Part shown: one piece after another, positions 26,535-35,133 of the stretch
Numbering within the stretch: the first letter of the stretch is position 1
How the letters are laid out: each line of letters starts with the position of its first letter
NCBI RefSeq assembly: GCF_927798095.1
Contig: NZ_CAKMMF010000009.1
Span: 124,001 to 188,000 of the forward strand
Direction of reading: 5' to 3'
DNA from: Paenibacillus plantiphilus
GTDB lineage: Bacteria > Bacillota > Bacilli > Paenibacillales > Paenibacillaceae
Length of the DNA: 64,000 nt
Notes under the pieces: model-generated
Database searches by the model: none
Seen by the model: only the letters and a program-made list of their open reading frames with translations
Told to the model about the DNA's origin: nothing
Translations under genes and position numbers: made by a program

Positions 26535-27978
26535 GGAGTTTTAGGTACAAGACAGGGGAGAACTGAATAAAATGAGGCAAGTAGATCATGAAATAATGAT
26601 TGCTTGCCTCTTTGATTTGAACTGCAGCAGCCACTATTAATATTTGTTACAGAAATTGGCCTAATATGCATCTTCTTCAGGGCAGACGTGCAGCAACTGT
26701 TGCTGTTATCACTTATTTCTGTTGGCCTGGACACTGAGCAAGCGCCAGTCTCCGGTAGATGAAGCTGCACTTCACGAGCTGCTTTAAAATCACCTGCTAA
26801 GCCAGCAACAACACTACGTACTTGTTCATAGCCCGTAGCCAGCAGGAACGTCGGAGCTCGACCGTAACTTTTTGATCCCACGATATAAAAGTCCTTTTCC
26901 GGCTGACGCAGTTCCGCTTCACCATGAGGGCGTACGGTCCCGCAGCTGTGAATATTGGGATCAATCAAGTCAGCAAGTTGTGGAACGGATTCCACAGCTG
27001 TATCTGCTGCATATCGCAATTCTGAAAGGAACGAGAAATCAGGTCTTGCCCCTGTTGCCACAATAACCTCATCGATTTTATCAATAGAGTATGGCTTATC
27101 TAATTTAGTACCATGTAGAGAAAGGATGTCTGATTCTTTCTTAAGTTGATCAATAAGAAATGGGGTGTGAACCAGTACATTGCCTTGTTGTACATATTGG
27201 TTAGCTCGGGTACCAAGTGCTCCTCGTGCCGGTAACCCATCATTTTCTCCGCCTCCAAAAGCATCCGAAACTTTTTGCTTTCTAAGCACCCAATGGATTG
27301 TTGTTTCTGGGATCTCCAATTTCAACTCATTTAACAAAGTGAGTGATTGAATTGCCGAGTGGCCACTGCCTACAACAACAATGTTTTTCCCCGCATACCG
27401 TTCTTTAGCTGAACCCAAAATATCTGGAATACCACATACTGAATGTGATTTTTATTATGGGGCTCGCCTTCAGCAGGATGCCCACTTGTACTCATCGGGT
27501 TGGGTGTGAGCCATGTTCCAGTTGCATCAATGACAGCTGAAGCCTCTTTGCGCAATAACATACCGTTTTGCTCATATTCAATAATAAAGGCGGCAAGATC
27601 CCGGCCGGCTGTTTTCATTTTATCGAAACCTTTTCGATACACAGCTTTAACCAACGATTGAAGATGAATAAAGGGTTGTAATTGTTTTAGCTGAGATAGC
27701 GGTAAAAGATACTCATTAACTAATTCTAGCCCCGCAGGTATGTGATCTTTTGCTGGAGCTTGCCACCCAGACTCCAAAAGAAGCTCCTTAGCAGCTGTAT
27801 CTATGTTAAATTCCCAAGGGGAGAACATCCTTACATGTTTCCAGCTAAGTACAGAGGATGCGATATGAGAGCCTCTTTCAAATAAAACAAAGGGCATGTT
27901 TCTCTTTACAAGTTGTGCAGCAGCAGCCAATGCTACTGGTCCGCCACCGATAATTGCTGTTGGTAATTGTGTTTTCAT
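26510..27978 (-). pseudogene. FAD/NAD(P)-binding flavoprotein (ArsO-like monooxygenase family), frameshifted
   Basis: The N-terminal half (to about 27420) has the FAD loop AIIGGGPVALAAAAQLVKRN and DATGTWLTPNPMSTSG. A second frame continues GSAKERYAGKNIVVVGSGHS, the NADPH loop. In homologues these are one chain, so the gene carries a one- or two-base indel near 27410-27425 (true lesion or sequencing error). The tail has two cysteine pairs (NSCCTSA and NSGCCSS), unusual for a flavoenzyme. The frame runs on through a terminator and overlaps the end of the convergent kinase gene, so the original stop also seems lost. Preceded by the same operator as the MarR gene. Confidence 0.75.
26574..26610. 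terminator. Bidirectional terminator
   Basis: GAGGCAAG...CTTGCCTC hairpin between the kinase gene and the convergent flavoprotein gene. The flavoprotein frame reads through it. Confidence 0.7.
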
Positions 27979-28001
27979 TGCTTATATCCCCCTTAAAATT
28001 A

Positions 28002-28014
28002 TTTGCATTTTGCA
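28002..28014 (-). promoter_or_regulatory. MarR-type operator, copy 1
   Basis: TTGCA-ttt-TGCAA, 25 bp before the flavoprotein start. Identical half-sites and spacing occur before the MarR gene. Confidence 0.6.
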
Positions 28015-28045
28015 AGTATATAGTATAGTGAAATGTAAGCCTCCA

Positions 28046-28495
28046 TTATTTTGGAGGCACACAACATGTTGCTGATCTTTGCATAGCATCATTAAACAAT
28101 TGAATAGAGCGCAGTACCGTTTCACGTTCAAATTCACTCATTGTTGACAGGACGCCATTGAGTTGAGTATTAACGGTAAGGTTAATTGCATTTTCAACGG
28201 TTAATCCCTCAGGTGTTAGTGATAATATAGTGATCCGTTGATCAGAAGGATGGGGGGATTTCTTAATAAATCCCTTATCAGCCAAAGTTTTTACCTGTCT
28301 GCTGAAAGTGGTGATGTCCATACCAAGAGCTACTGCAATATCCTGCATGGAGGGATTATGTTGACGATTAATTTCATAGAGAATATGACTTTGTACAAGT
28401 GATACTTCTTGGCCGCAACAGGAATCACAGCATTGTTCACTTAATAACCCAAAATTTCGGGACATGATTTGAAACATATTCCTCACATTTTCCAT
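28046..28495 (-). CDS. MarR-family regulator with CCxxCC motif
   Basis: 149 residues (ATG eight bases after AGGAGG). MarR winged helix: MQDIAVALGMDITTFSRQVKTLADKGF and wing SPHPSDQRITILSLT. Residues 22-27 read CCDSCC and the C-terminus has another CC pair. Such paired thiols suggest sensing of a soft metal or metalloid (arsenite, antimonite) or of thiol stress. It probably represses itself and the adjacent flavoprotein gene through TTGCA-N3-TGCAA sites. Confidence 0.8.
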   Translation of the reverse strand: MENVRNMFQIMSRNFGLLSEQCCDSCCGQEVSLVQSHILYEINRQHNPSMQDIAVALGMDITTFSRQVKTLADKGFIKKSPHPSDQRITILSLTPEGLTVENAINLTVNTQLNGVLSTMSEFERETVLRSIQLFNDAMQRSATCCVPPK

Positions 28496-28532
28496 TTGCA
28501 TGACCTCCTAGAGAAAGTTATAGCATTTATAT

Positions 28533-28545
28533 TTGCAAATTGCAA
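28533..28545 (-). promoter_or_regulatory. MarR-type operator, copy 2
   Basis: TTGCA-aat-TGCAA, 37 bp upstream of the MarR start codon, inside its promoter region. Confidence 0.6.
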
Positions 28546-28602
28546 TTATTTTATAAAATCGATTTTAAAATCCCCAAAGCAGGAGGGGCTTGGGATTGTT
28601 AG

Positions 28603-28737
28603 GGGCTGGACCGGGGCAAAGCGGTCGTGAAGCACAAGGCGAGGTTACAGGAGAAGGTCCGTACGCTCTTTGCCACCATTGGAGAGGCTCAAAAAGACGA
28701 AGATGCCGAGCAGGGAGACTTTGTAGGCAGTAGGTTT
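28603..28737 (+). pseudogene. Transposase fragment (IS1182-like)
   Basis: Open stretch reading GLDRGKAVVKHKARLQEKV then RTLFATIGEAQKDEDAEQGD. This is the charged helical segment found in IS1182/IS4-like transposases. No start, no catalytic DDE residues and no ends. Weak family call. Confidence 0.4.
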
Positions 28738-28781
28738 TTTTATTTTGATTTTAGATTGAGGATAAGGGAGTGGATATTAAA

Positions 28782-28934
28782 ATGATGTCTTCAATTGATT
28801 GTTTTGTATGCCGCAAACATAATGGTGAACTTAAAATAAATGGTGTCTGTTCCCGATTGAGAGGTGTTCTTGTATCCTTTCTGAATAGCTTACATTGTCA
28901 GCAAACCGTGGATAGTACTACATTAGTACATTGA
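28782..28934 (+). pseudogene. N-terminal fragment of a HIT-family protein
   Basis: 50 codons starting MMSSIDCFVCRKHNGELKI, which matches the amino end of HIT-family (diadenosine-polyphosphate hydrolase-like) proteins. After about 25 residues it departs into unrelated sequence, and the catalytic HxHxH is absent. Truncated gene. Confidence 0.5.
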
Positions 28935-29418
28935 AGAATGAGCTAGATGCAACATTTCCTTCAAATTGATAATTTTAAAATCAAAGCTGCCAATGGCGGC
29001 TTTTTCAAACTTATTTTTTATGAGCCGCGCACGGAACGCAGCTCATTAAGTTAGAATGATGGGAGAAAGAATGCTGATCGGACACATAGCTGATTTATAG
29101 ACATATGTATAAAATACTATGTAATATACATCTACTAATTCGACAAGAATTGCTAGTTGGTACGGGTTTATATGGATTGTGACACAATATATCAAATGTA
29201 AAGTTTGGGATAGTGGTAACGCTGTCCTTTTTCGTCGTTCTTGAACTATAATATGGAGTAGAAATATGGTAGAATTTCCAAGTGGGACTTGCTATTTAGA
29301 TTCAGTGTTTTTAGTAGCTGATCCGGAGCATGCTAAATGAAACTAACTCGGAGGATTAGGTAGGATTAAAGGAAAATGATAATTTTATAATTGAACTTAA
29401 AAACAATAGGGGGATACA
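28935..29418. other. Intergenic debris without recognisable gene
   Basis: AT-rich sequence between gene fragments. No RBS-preceded frame of useful length. Confidence 0.4.
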
Positions 29419-29643
29419 TCAATGTATTTGAAGCATTTGAAAATTTGGAATGTGTACGTCAGACTTTATGCTGACGGAGTAAGATTTGCTCTTCGCGCCT
29501 TCCTTGTAGCAACCTTCTTTGAGCGGACATCGCTTACACTTTTCTACGTCAAAATAATACGTGTCCGTTTGGTTTGTTCCAACGCCTTTCTTGCCCTGAC
29601 GTGCTTTTCGAATCGCCAAATGACCAGCTTTGCACACATACAT
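29419..29643 (-). pseudogene. IS1182-family transposase fragment
   Basis: 74 codons: MYVCKAGHLAIRKARQGKKG, then QTDTYYFDVEKCKRCPLKEGC and KSYSVSIKSDVH. This is the Cys-containing C-terminal third of IS1182-type transposases (CKRCP...C). Both flanks of the element are missing. The fragment abuts the VOC remnant. Confidence 0.65.
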
Positions 29644-29770
29644 GCCTCAAGAACTTTTCGAACGTTTTAAAGAAAACGGAGTTAACATTATAGGCGAGCG
29701 GATAACTTGCGGTCCAAATGTAACGTTTGCAGACCCTGATGGAAACGTGTGGGAGATATGGATCCCTTAA
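29642..29770 (+). pseudogene. C-terminal fragment of a VOC (glyoxalase/bleomycin-resistance) protein
   Basis: Reads MPQELFERFKENGVNIIGE, then GPNVTFADPDGNVWEIWIP and stop. FADPDGNVWEIW is the hallmark final strand of VOC-superfamily proteins. The N-terminal half is replaced by the transposase fragment, so an insertion probably broke it. Confidence 0.7.
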
Positions 29771-29944
29771 TTAATCAACTAACGGGCAGAAAAGTGCGAT
29801 TACTATCCTCATTTGAGGAATACAAGGTTGCTATTGACCAACAAAATACATCATTGCAGCTAACTAATTAAATATACGGTTCAAATCTCTAACGTGTTAA
29901 TATATGGATAATAGTAATTTCATCATTCATGGTGAGGGCGTGTT

Positions 29945-31255
29945 TTGGTGGGGAAATTCGATATTGTAACATGTACCAATTGCGGAAATGAAAACAGGGT
30001 ATTGTCTGAAAAAATGGAATTCGCGAAATGCGCTGTTTGCAAAAAACGATTAAAAGGCGGCACATTATACGAGGTGCTCGAAATCCATCAAACGGCTTCA
30101 CCAGAGGGGATTAGAGAAGCGTATCGGAGATTGGCCATGCATTGGCACCCAGATAGAAATATAGACAATGTTAAAGTTGCAACGGCAAAGATCAAACAAA
30201 TTAAAGCTGCCTATAATGTGCTCTTTAATGAAGAGAGCCGTGCAATATATGATTCCATGCTTAAGAAACAATCCAATCAAGGAACGGAACAAAACAGCTC
30301 CTCAAATACATCCCATTCTAACACCTCATCTCAACATACAGAAAAGCAAAATGAAAACAGGCAAAATGCTTCTTATTCGAAACCGAAAAAGGATACTGCC
30401 CACACAACGAACATGGGCGGAAATAAGACAACAAAGAACTCAGAAGCAAATACTGAAGATACTGCATCGACTTCCGCACAAAGTCATTCCACTCATCCAG
30501 CACAAAAAAGGAATAAAGAAATCAATATCAAATTTACGCCACTTCGCATCGCATACTCCGTTTTTTTACTCGCATGTATGGTGGTATTCATAGTAGTGTT
30601 TGTGTCGGATACAGGCGAATCTTCTATTGCGGCGGTGGATACCGCGACTAATGAACAATCAGTGGTTACTCAAGCAGTCTCTGCAGCACCAGTAAGGCAA
30701 ACTGACAAAACCCAAGAGGGTGAACCCCCTAAACAACAATCCATCATGTTTCAGAATGATCGACCGGTCCTCACATATAAAGAATCCGACGCGATTGGCG
30801 CCAGTTATTTCCTTCCAAATAGTGGCGGCAACGGGGAATTCACGATAGCGCCTGGCGACCGGGTGGAAGCATTTAGTGGCGAAAAGATCAATATTGATTT
30901 CGACGTCCCTTTTGAATCGGATCCTTTAATAAAGCTTAATGACCTAAAGATTGATGGCCTACCAACTGCAACTAATCCCAATATCACTTGGATTACTTTC
31001 ACCGCAGTTGAAGGCGAGAATAAGGTAAGCATTACGGTTGATAATTCGACATACGAATATTTTTTTGATGTTACGATCGAAACAAAGCAATCATCTGCAG
31101 CAACTTCGTCGAGTTCGAACACCAATTCCTCGTCTAGTGTCTATTACAAAAACTGTACTGCCGTTCGCGATGATGGAAAGGCTCCACTATATGCCGGTGA
31201 TCCGGGCTACAGCAGAAAGTTAGATCGCGATGGAGACGGAGTAGCCTGCGAATGA
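29945..31255 (+). CDS. J-domain protein with zinc ribbon, TM segment and excalibur domain
   Basis: 436 residues (TTG 29945 or GTG 29948 as start). Order of parts: a zinc ribbon (CTNCGNEN...CAVCKKR, residues 9-35), then a DnaJ J domain (EVLEIHQTASPEGIREAYRR, with LAMHWHPDRN carrying the HPD triad). After it come a Ser/Thr/Asn-rich linker and one transmembrane helix (IAYSVFLLACMVVFIVVFV). An extracellular region follows, and finally an excalibur calcium-binding motif (YYKNCTAVRDDGKAPLY and DRDGDGVACE). A cytoplasmic J domain joined to an outside excalibur domain is unusual. Perhaps it recruits DnaK to the membrane. Confidence 0.8.
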   Translation: MVGKFDIVTCTNCGNENRVLSEKMEFAKCAVCKKRLKGGTLYEVLEIHQTASPEGIREAYRRLAMHWHPDRNIDNVKVATAKIKQIKAAYNVLFNEESRAIYDSMLKKQSNQGTEQNSSSNTSHSNTSSQHTEKQNENRQNASYSKPKKDTAHTTNMGGNKTTKNSEANTEDTASTSAQSHSTHPAQKRNKEINIKFTPLRIAYSVFLLACMVVFIVVFVSDTGESSIAAVDTATNEQSVVTQAVSAAPVRQTDKTQEGEPPKQQSIMFQNDRPVLTYKESDAIGASYFLPNSGGNGEFTIAPGDRVEAFSGEKINIDFDVPFESDPLIKLNDLKIDGLPTATNPNITWITFTAVEGENKVSITVDNSTYEYFFDVTIETKQSSAATSSSSNTNSSSSVYYKNCTAVRDDGKAPLYAGDPGYSRKLDRDGDGVACE

Positions 31256-31565
31256 GGGATTCATTTCAAATTCGTACAAGGAAAGCGATAACGACGGCAC
31301 TCTTCTGATCTCTGGACGTCTCCAGCGAGTAGAGGCTGCAGATCCGACTGCGGTCGTTGATTTACCGAATCCAGACGCCGCCGGCGGAAGACATATTTAG
31401 GATTTGCTATCAGTCTAGCGCGATTAACACGAAGGAATAATAACAATAGCGGATAAGGGAAATAAAGAAAGAAGAGTAGCAGAGACGCCTAAGTTCTTAA
31501 ATGACTTGATACCGAAATATTGAAAGGAAGTTAAAAGTACATTTGATTTGAAATAGGGGATAACG
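31256..31565. other. Intergenic region without recognisable gene
   Basis: About 310 bp. Only broken frames; the last 20 bases hold the RBS area of the next gene. Confidence 0.4.
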
Positions 31566-32747
31566 ATGAATCAAACCGAAAAAGTTAAATTCGATACAGC
31601 CGTTAATAATGCAGTACACAGATATATGAGAGAGAAAAAGTCAACCTGTATGTATCCTGGTTGTGAAATGGAAGCGATAAATTCCCATTCAATATCCGAA
31701 ATGAGTTCGCTTGAAACGCTTAATGAACAAGGAGAAGACCGCAATTTACTAGCACCTAAATCACGGATGGCATATCCAAACAAGTCTATGCTAATTGAAG
31801 ATTGTGGTATTCCCCACGCGTCAACATTTAAAGGATTCTGTAAGCTTCATGATGAAATGTTTGCTCGACTAGACCAATCAGGAATCAAATCGGAGAAAGA
31901 TCTATTTCGTCAAGTGTTTAGATCTTTGAGTTATCACGTATTTAGGGAAAAGGTCATTGATGTCATCCGTCCCAAATTTATGGAGAAAATTGAAAAAGAG
32001 AAGCTGGAAGATGAAAAGCTTCATGGTGAATGGGATTCACAGATCGCAAAACTCATTGATTTCGGTTGTTCAAATGCTGCTGAGCAAATAAATAAAAGGA
32101 TAGAAATCCTTGATAAGCAAAGGCTTGAAGTAAAAAGATTTTTAGACATTATGGTCGATACACATTATACTTATCCGTTAACAGATTTTACTGGTCCTGA
32201 AATTCCTGTATATGTAGTGTATAAGAGGTTAGGTTTTCAAGTTCCTGTTGCTGTTAATGGAAAAATCAGTTTTACTTTTGGTGATGGTTTTTCGCATTAT
32301 GTCATTTTAATTTGTATGCCAGCTGAGAATACGACAGATTTTATTATAATAACAGACAAGGAGTTTCATGCTAAAGAAACTGAATATCTTGCTGCTATCG
32401 TAAATGATGACGTATATATACTGAATCTAATAGAAAGATTTATGGTGATGACTGATGAATGGTGGATTAAGCCAAGTATTTATAACAACTTATCTGAAGA
32501 AAGGAAAAGAATCCTAATCGAAGATTTGTATTGCTATGGTGAAGGTCTTGATATTTTGGGGAGTTATGACATGTCAATCTTTGATGAATTGCGGTTACAG
32601 CTTATTGATGAACTTCCAGATCATCGTAGATTGTATGAATTGCAAAAAATTTATGAACTACCGAAAAGAGCGGAACTCGAAGAAAGGAAAAAAAAAATAC
32701 AACATAAATTTAATCAGCCATTATTCAGCTTTGAAATTATCGGGTGA
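31566..32747 (+). CDS. Zinc-finger protein of unknown function, candidate defence gene
   Basis: 393 residues. N-terminal putative zinc site: CMYPGCEMEAINSHSISEMS then STFKGFCKLHDEMF (C-x4-C...SHS...FxGFCxxHD). I recall this pattern from proteins found in defence islands but cannot check it. A coiled-coil-like charged middle (KFMEKIEKEKLEDEKLHGEW) and a C-terminal domain with FGDGFSHYVILICMP follow. GC content is lower than in surrounding chromosomal genes, in keeping with transfer. Convergent with a nuclease-domain gene. Confidence 0.5.
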   Translation: MNQTEKVKFDTAVNNAVHRYMREKKSTCMYPGCEMEAINSHSISEMSSLETLNEQGEDRNLLAPKSRMAYPNKSMLIEDCGIPHASTFKGFCKLHDEMFARLDQSGIKSEKDLFRQVFRSLSYHVFREKVIDVIRPKFMEKIEKEKLEDEKLHGEWDSQIAKLIDFGCSNAAEQINKRIEILDKQRLEVKRFLDIMVDTHYTYPLTDFTGPEIPVYVVYKRLGFQVPVAVNGKISFTFGDGFSHYVILICMPAENTTDFIIITDKEFHAKETEYLAAIVNDDVYILNLIERFMVMTDEWWIKPSIYNNLSEERKRILIEDLYCYGEGLDILGSYDMSIFDELRLQLIDELPDHRRLYELQKIYELPKRAELEERKKKIQHKFNQPLFSFEIIG

Positions 32748-32880
32748 TAAGAATATTATCTCATTAATCGCTGCGTAAATGGCGCAACTGCAATAGAGGC
32801 CATGGATTGTTGTTATATAAAGAGTTTGAACGCAGCAAAAAGGCGGAAGCATTACGCTAACGAGCACATTAGTTGCATAG

Positions 32881-32910
32881 AAACGGCAGCCCATATCTGG
32901 CTGCCGTTTT
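32881..32910. terminator. Bidirectional terminator between the convergent accessory genes
   Basis: AAACGGCAGCC-7 nt-GGCTGCCGTTTT hairpin. The rest of 32748-33066 holds no gene that I can see. Confidence 0.7.
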
Positions 32911-33066
32911 CGCCAATTTACATACATATGTATAAAATACGGGTTTTGTGTAAATGTATTTTTATTTGTGCTGCTTGACATTTTCTAGCCCGTGCTCGAT
33001 AGAAACAACATATGCGTTTTCCAACATTGACATTGTTATCATGATGGTTCCTTTCGCCTACAGTAT

Positions 33067-33957
33067 TCAATGAGGAACAATTTTTACTCTCACATCTATT
33101 TTTCCATTCTTGCCACTTAAATCTTGTTCAATTCCTTCTGGATTTTTAACATGATGCTCAGGATCATACACAAAGCATACCAGTGTCTTACAAGCCGGAT
33201 GAGCTTGATACCTTTTTATATCTATAATTAATTGTTCTCCAAGTTTCTTATCGGTCAGGTTCTTTGATGCCATCTTTACCTCTACTATGATTTGCTCATT
33301 TTTGAGTAGAAAATCTACTCTCGATGACGATCCAGCATTCCTTGGCGTGTAGTCCTCTTCAACAACATTTACAAAGTACGCTCTAAGCAGTCCATGCAAT
33401 AAATCCTGTACGTCATATTCATCTCTGACATGGATTGTGCATCTGTTATTGTGTCTTTGTCGGAATTGTCTAGCCACAATATCAAATCTTGTCAGGATAC
33501 CTAGTAATAAACTTAATTTGTTTTCTGATGTGTTTTGGACTTTATCTTCATTTCGCTTGTTAAACCATTCAATTTTATTAATCTCATTCCAAACGGCATC
33601 ACGCAATTCTGCTAATCCATATGCATAGAATGAAGTTTTTGTAATGGGCATTTTAATAATGCTATCTAAAATAGATACTTCAAACAAACCTGTAACCTCA
33701 TCATGACTATAGCCTCTTTCCACTTTTACAGTTGCATACTCCCAATTTATTTTATCATTCGATACTAATCTATAATTCCACCCTTTAGCCGTACATACTT
33801 TATGTATTGTTAATAACACTTCACTATACCTTTTTTCTTTTACTGCTCTTATATTCTTGGTGTTATGTGTTTTGCAATATCCAGAATCATATGCTTTAAA
33901 ATTACATCTAGTTCCAGATTGGGTATTAGCAGCACATCTTTTTACATGATTCTCCAT
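33067..33957 (-). CDS. Zinc-finger plus PD-(D/E)XK nuclease-fold protein
   Basis: 296 residues (ATG eight bases after AAGGAG). N-terminal small zinc finger: CAANTQSGTRCNFKAYDSGY followed by CKTH. The C-terminal ~140 residues show a PD-(D/E)XK pattern: DEYDVQDLLHGLLRAYF, SSSRVDFLLKNEQIIVEVKM (D...E-x-K) and CKTLVCFVYDPEHHV. This nuclease-like module recurs at the C-terminus of predicted phage-defence proteins. The middle is unassigned. AT-rich compared with the main chromosome genes. Candidate single-gene defence system. Confidence 0.6.
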   Translation of the reverse strand: MENHVKRCAANTQSGTRCNFKAYDSGYCKTHNTKNIRAVKEKRYSEVLLTIHKVCTAKGWNYRLVSNDKINWEYATVKVERGYSHDEVTGLFEVSILDSIIKMPITKTSFYAYGLAELRDAVWNEINKIEWFNKRNEDKVQNTSENKLSLLLGILTRFDIVARQFRQRHNNRCTIHVRDEYDVQDLLHGLLRAYFVNVVEEDYTPRNAGSSSRVDFLLKNEQIIVEVKMASKNLTDKKLGEQLIIDIKRYQAHPACKTLVCFVYDPEHHVKNPEGIEQDLSGKNGKIDVRVKIVPH

Positions 33958-34248
33958 CAGCAAAATCTCCTTAGAACAATTATAAATAGCTTACTCGTTA
34001 CTAATCTCTCATTCTTTTACTTTAATTTCGGTTTCTATTTTTACTTTTGCATATAAAGGCATCAAAAAAAAGCAATTCATTAAGTCTCTTTTTTGTAATC
34101 AGATAAAAAAATATCGCTCATATCACTAGAATCCTTTCTAAAGACACTCTTTTAAGTTCTTCTAACAATTTATTACTACCTGAGACTTAAGTCATACGTA
34201 CAACATAATTGTACCACATCATAACAATCAGTTTCCTATGTGAAAATC
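33958..34248. other. AT-rich intergenic region
   Basis: Promoter area of the nuclease-fold gene; no gene seen. Confidence 0.4.
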
Positions 34249-34275
34249 AAAAAAACTACAGCCACGGGGCTGTAG
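34249..34275 (-). terminator. Rho-independent terminator (minus strand)
   Basis: CTACAGCC-4 nt-GGCTGTAG with seven A's at its left, which read as a U-tract on the minus strand. It would end transcripts coming from the degraded 34.3-34.8 kb segment. Confidence 0.75.
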
Positions 34276-34369
34276 GGAACATTCACTTCCCCTTAGTTGA
34301 GAAACGGCAGCCATCTTGCTGCATCTGGCCCACCCCCTCAAGGTTACAGAAGCAAAGGATCGCTGCCCT

Positions 34370-34470
34370 TAAAAATAAAGGTAAGGAAGATGAGGCCGGA
34401 ATCCTGTCGCGTAGATCACCGTATCTACTGATTCTTTCCTTCCGTTTGACGAAACAACACCTTCGTCATA
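34370..34470 (-). pseudogene. Fragment of a flavin-containing oxidoreductase
   Basis: Minus-strand frame reading KESVDTVIYATGFRPHLPYL. VIYATGFRP is the NADPH/FAD-linker signature (ATGY-type) of flavin-containing monooxygenases. Only this segment survives, with frame breaks on both sides. Confidence 0.5.
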
Positions 34471-34646
34471 AAACACGTAAACGGATTACTTTCAATTAAA
34501 ATCCAATTTTCACACTCTGAGTCACTGAATAATCTGACATTTCTATTGACCTTATTCCCGATAACTTCCCAATAATTGTTCCCGTATTTTGTAGTTCGTT
34601 TTATCGGAATAGGAGAATACCTGTTGACCAAACTCTCCTTGGACAC
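34425..34646 (-). pseudogene. TnsA-like endonuclease N-terminal fragment
   Basis: 73 codons from GTG after a poor RBS. RYSPIPIKRTTKYGNNYWEV and RNVRLFSDSECENWILIESN resemble the TnsA endonuclease N-terminal domain of Tn7-like transposons (NxRxLFSDLExxxWxLxE). After LIES the frame turns into the flavoprotein fragment. Catalytic residues downstream are gone. Remnant of a Tn7-like element; family call by pattern memory only. Confidence 0.45.
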
Positions 34647-34833
34647 CGCTGTTCAGAGGTGGTAACTTTACGAAATCATGTCGTTATACATCCAGCTCCT
34701 GTACCTTCTGAAGTTTCTGAAGCAGCTCCCTCCAATTCTTTGATTATAAGCCCATGGCTTGCTCCCAAAGAGCGCCTGTCTTTTCATCTTTTTGCAAAAA
34801 TGGAGTATAATAATAAATAAGGAGGTGTGGAAT

Positions 34834-35076
34834 ATGCGAAATAAAGTTGTATTATCCCTAACACTTTTTGTTGTGTTTCTTATCCCCGCGGTTATTGGTT
34901 TTGCACAGTATGGGGGCCCTACTGCTGCAAATACGCAATATCAGAGTGAGGATAAAAACAAAAAAGCGGCAAGCATTGTCATTACAGACCCGGAGGAACT
35001 TAAAGAGTATGCAATTCAAAATGGATTAGAAATCATACCAACTAAAGTAGAGACCGAATATAACGGACCTAAGTGA
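34834..35076 (+). CDS. Small membrane-anchored or secreted protein
   Basis: 80 residues. RBS AAGGAGGTG before ATG, with TATAAT at 34806-34811. One N-terminal hydrophobic segment (VVLSLTLFVVFLIPAVIGFA) and a charged outer part containing DPEELKEYAIQNGLEIIPTK. No family recognised. It ends in a clean terminator, so it is a real transcription unit. Confidence 0.6.
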   Translation: MRNKVVLSLTLFVVFLIPAVIGFAQYGGPTAANTQYQSEDKNKKAASIVITDPEELKEYAIQNGLEIIPTKVETEYNGPK

Positions 35077-35115
35077 CCCAATCACATGACAGCGCATGAG
35101 ATTGGGTTTCTCTTT
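35076..35115 (+). terminator. Rho-independent terminator
   Basis: ACCCAATC...GATTGGGT followed by TTCTCTTT. Confidence 0.7.
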
Positions 35116-35133
35116 GATGAGAATTTTAGAGTT

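Noticed and set aside
29101-32940. A 17-bp identical AT-rich string (acatatgtataaaatac) at 29101-29117 and 32924-32940 that might be ends of a 3.8-kb element
   Set aside because: Low complexity, contains its own palindrome, no target-site duplication or recombinase between the copies. It could be chance in AT-rich DNA.
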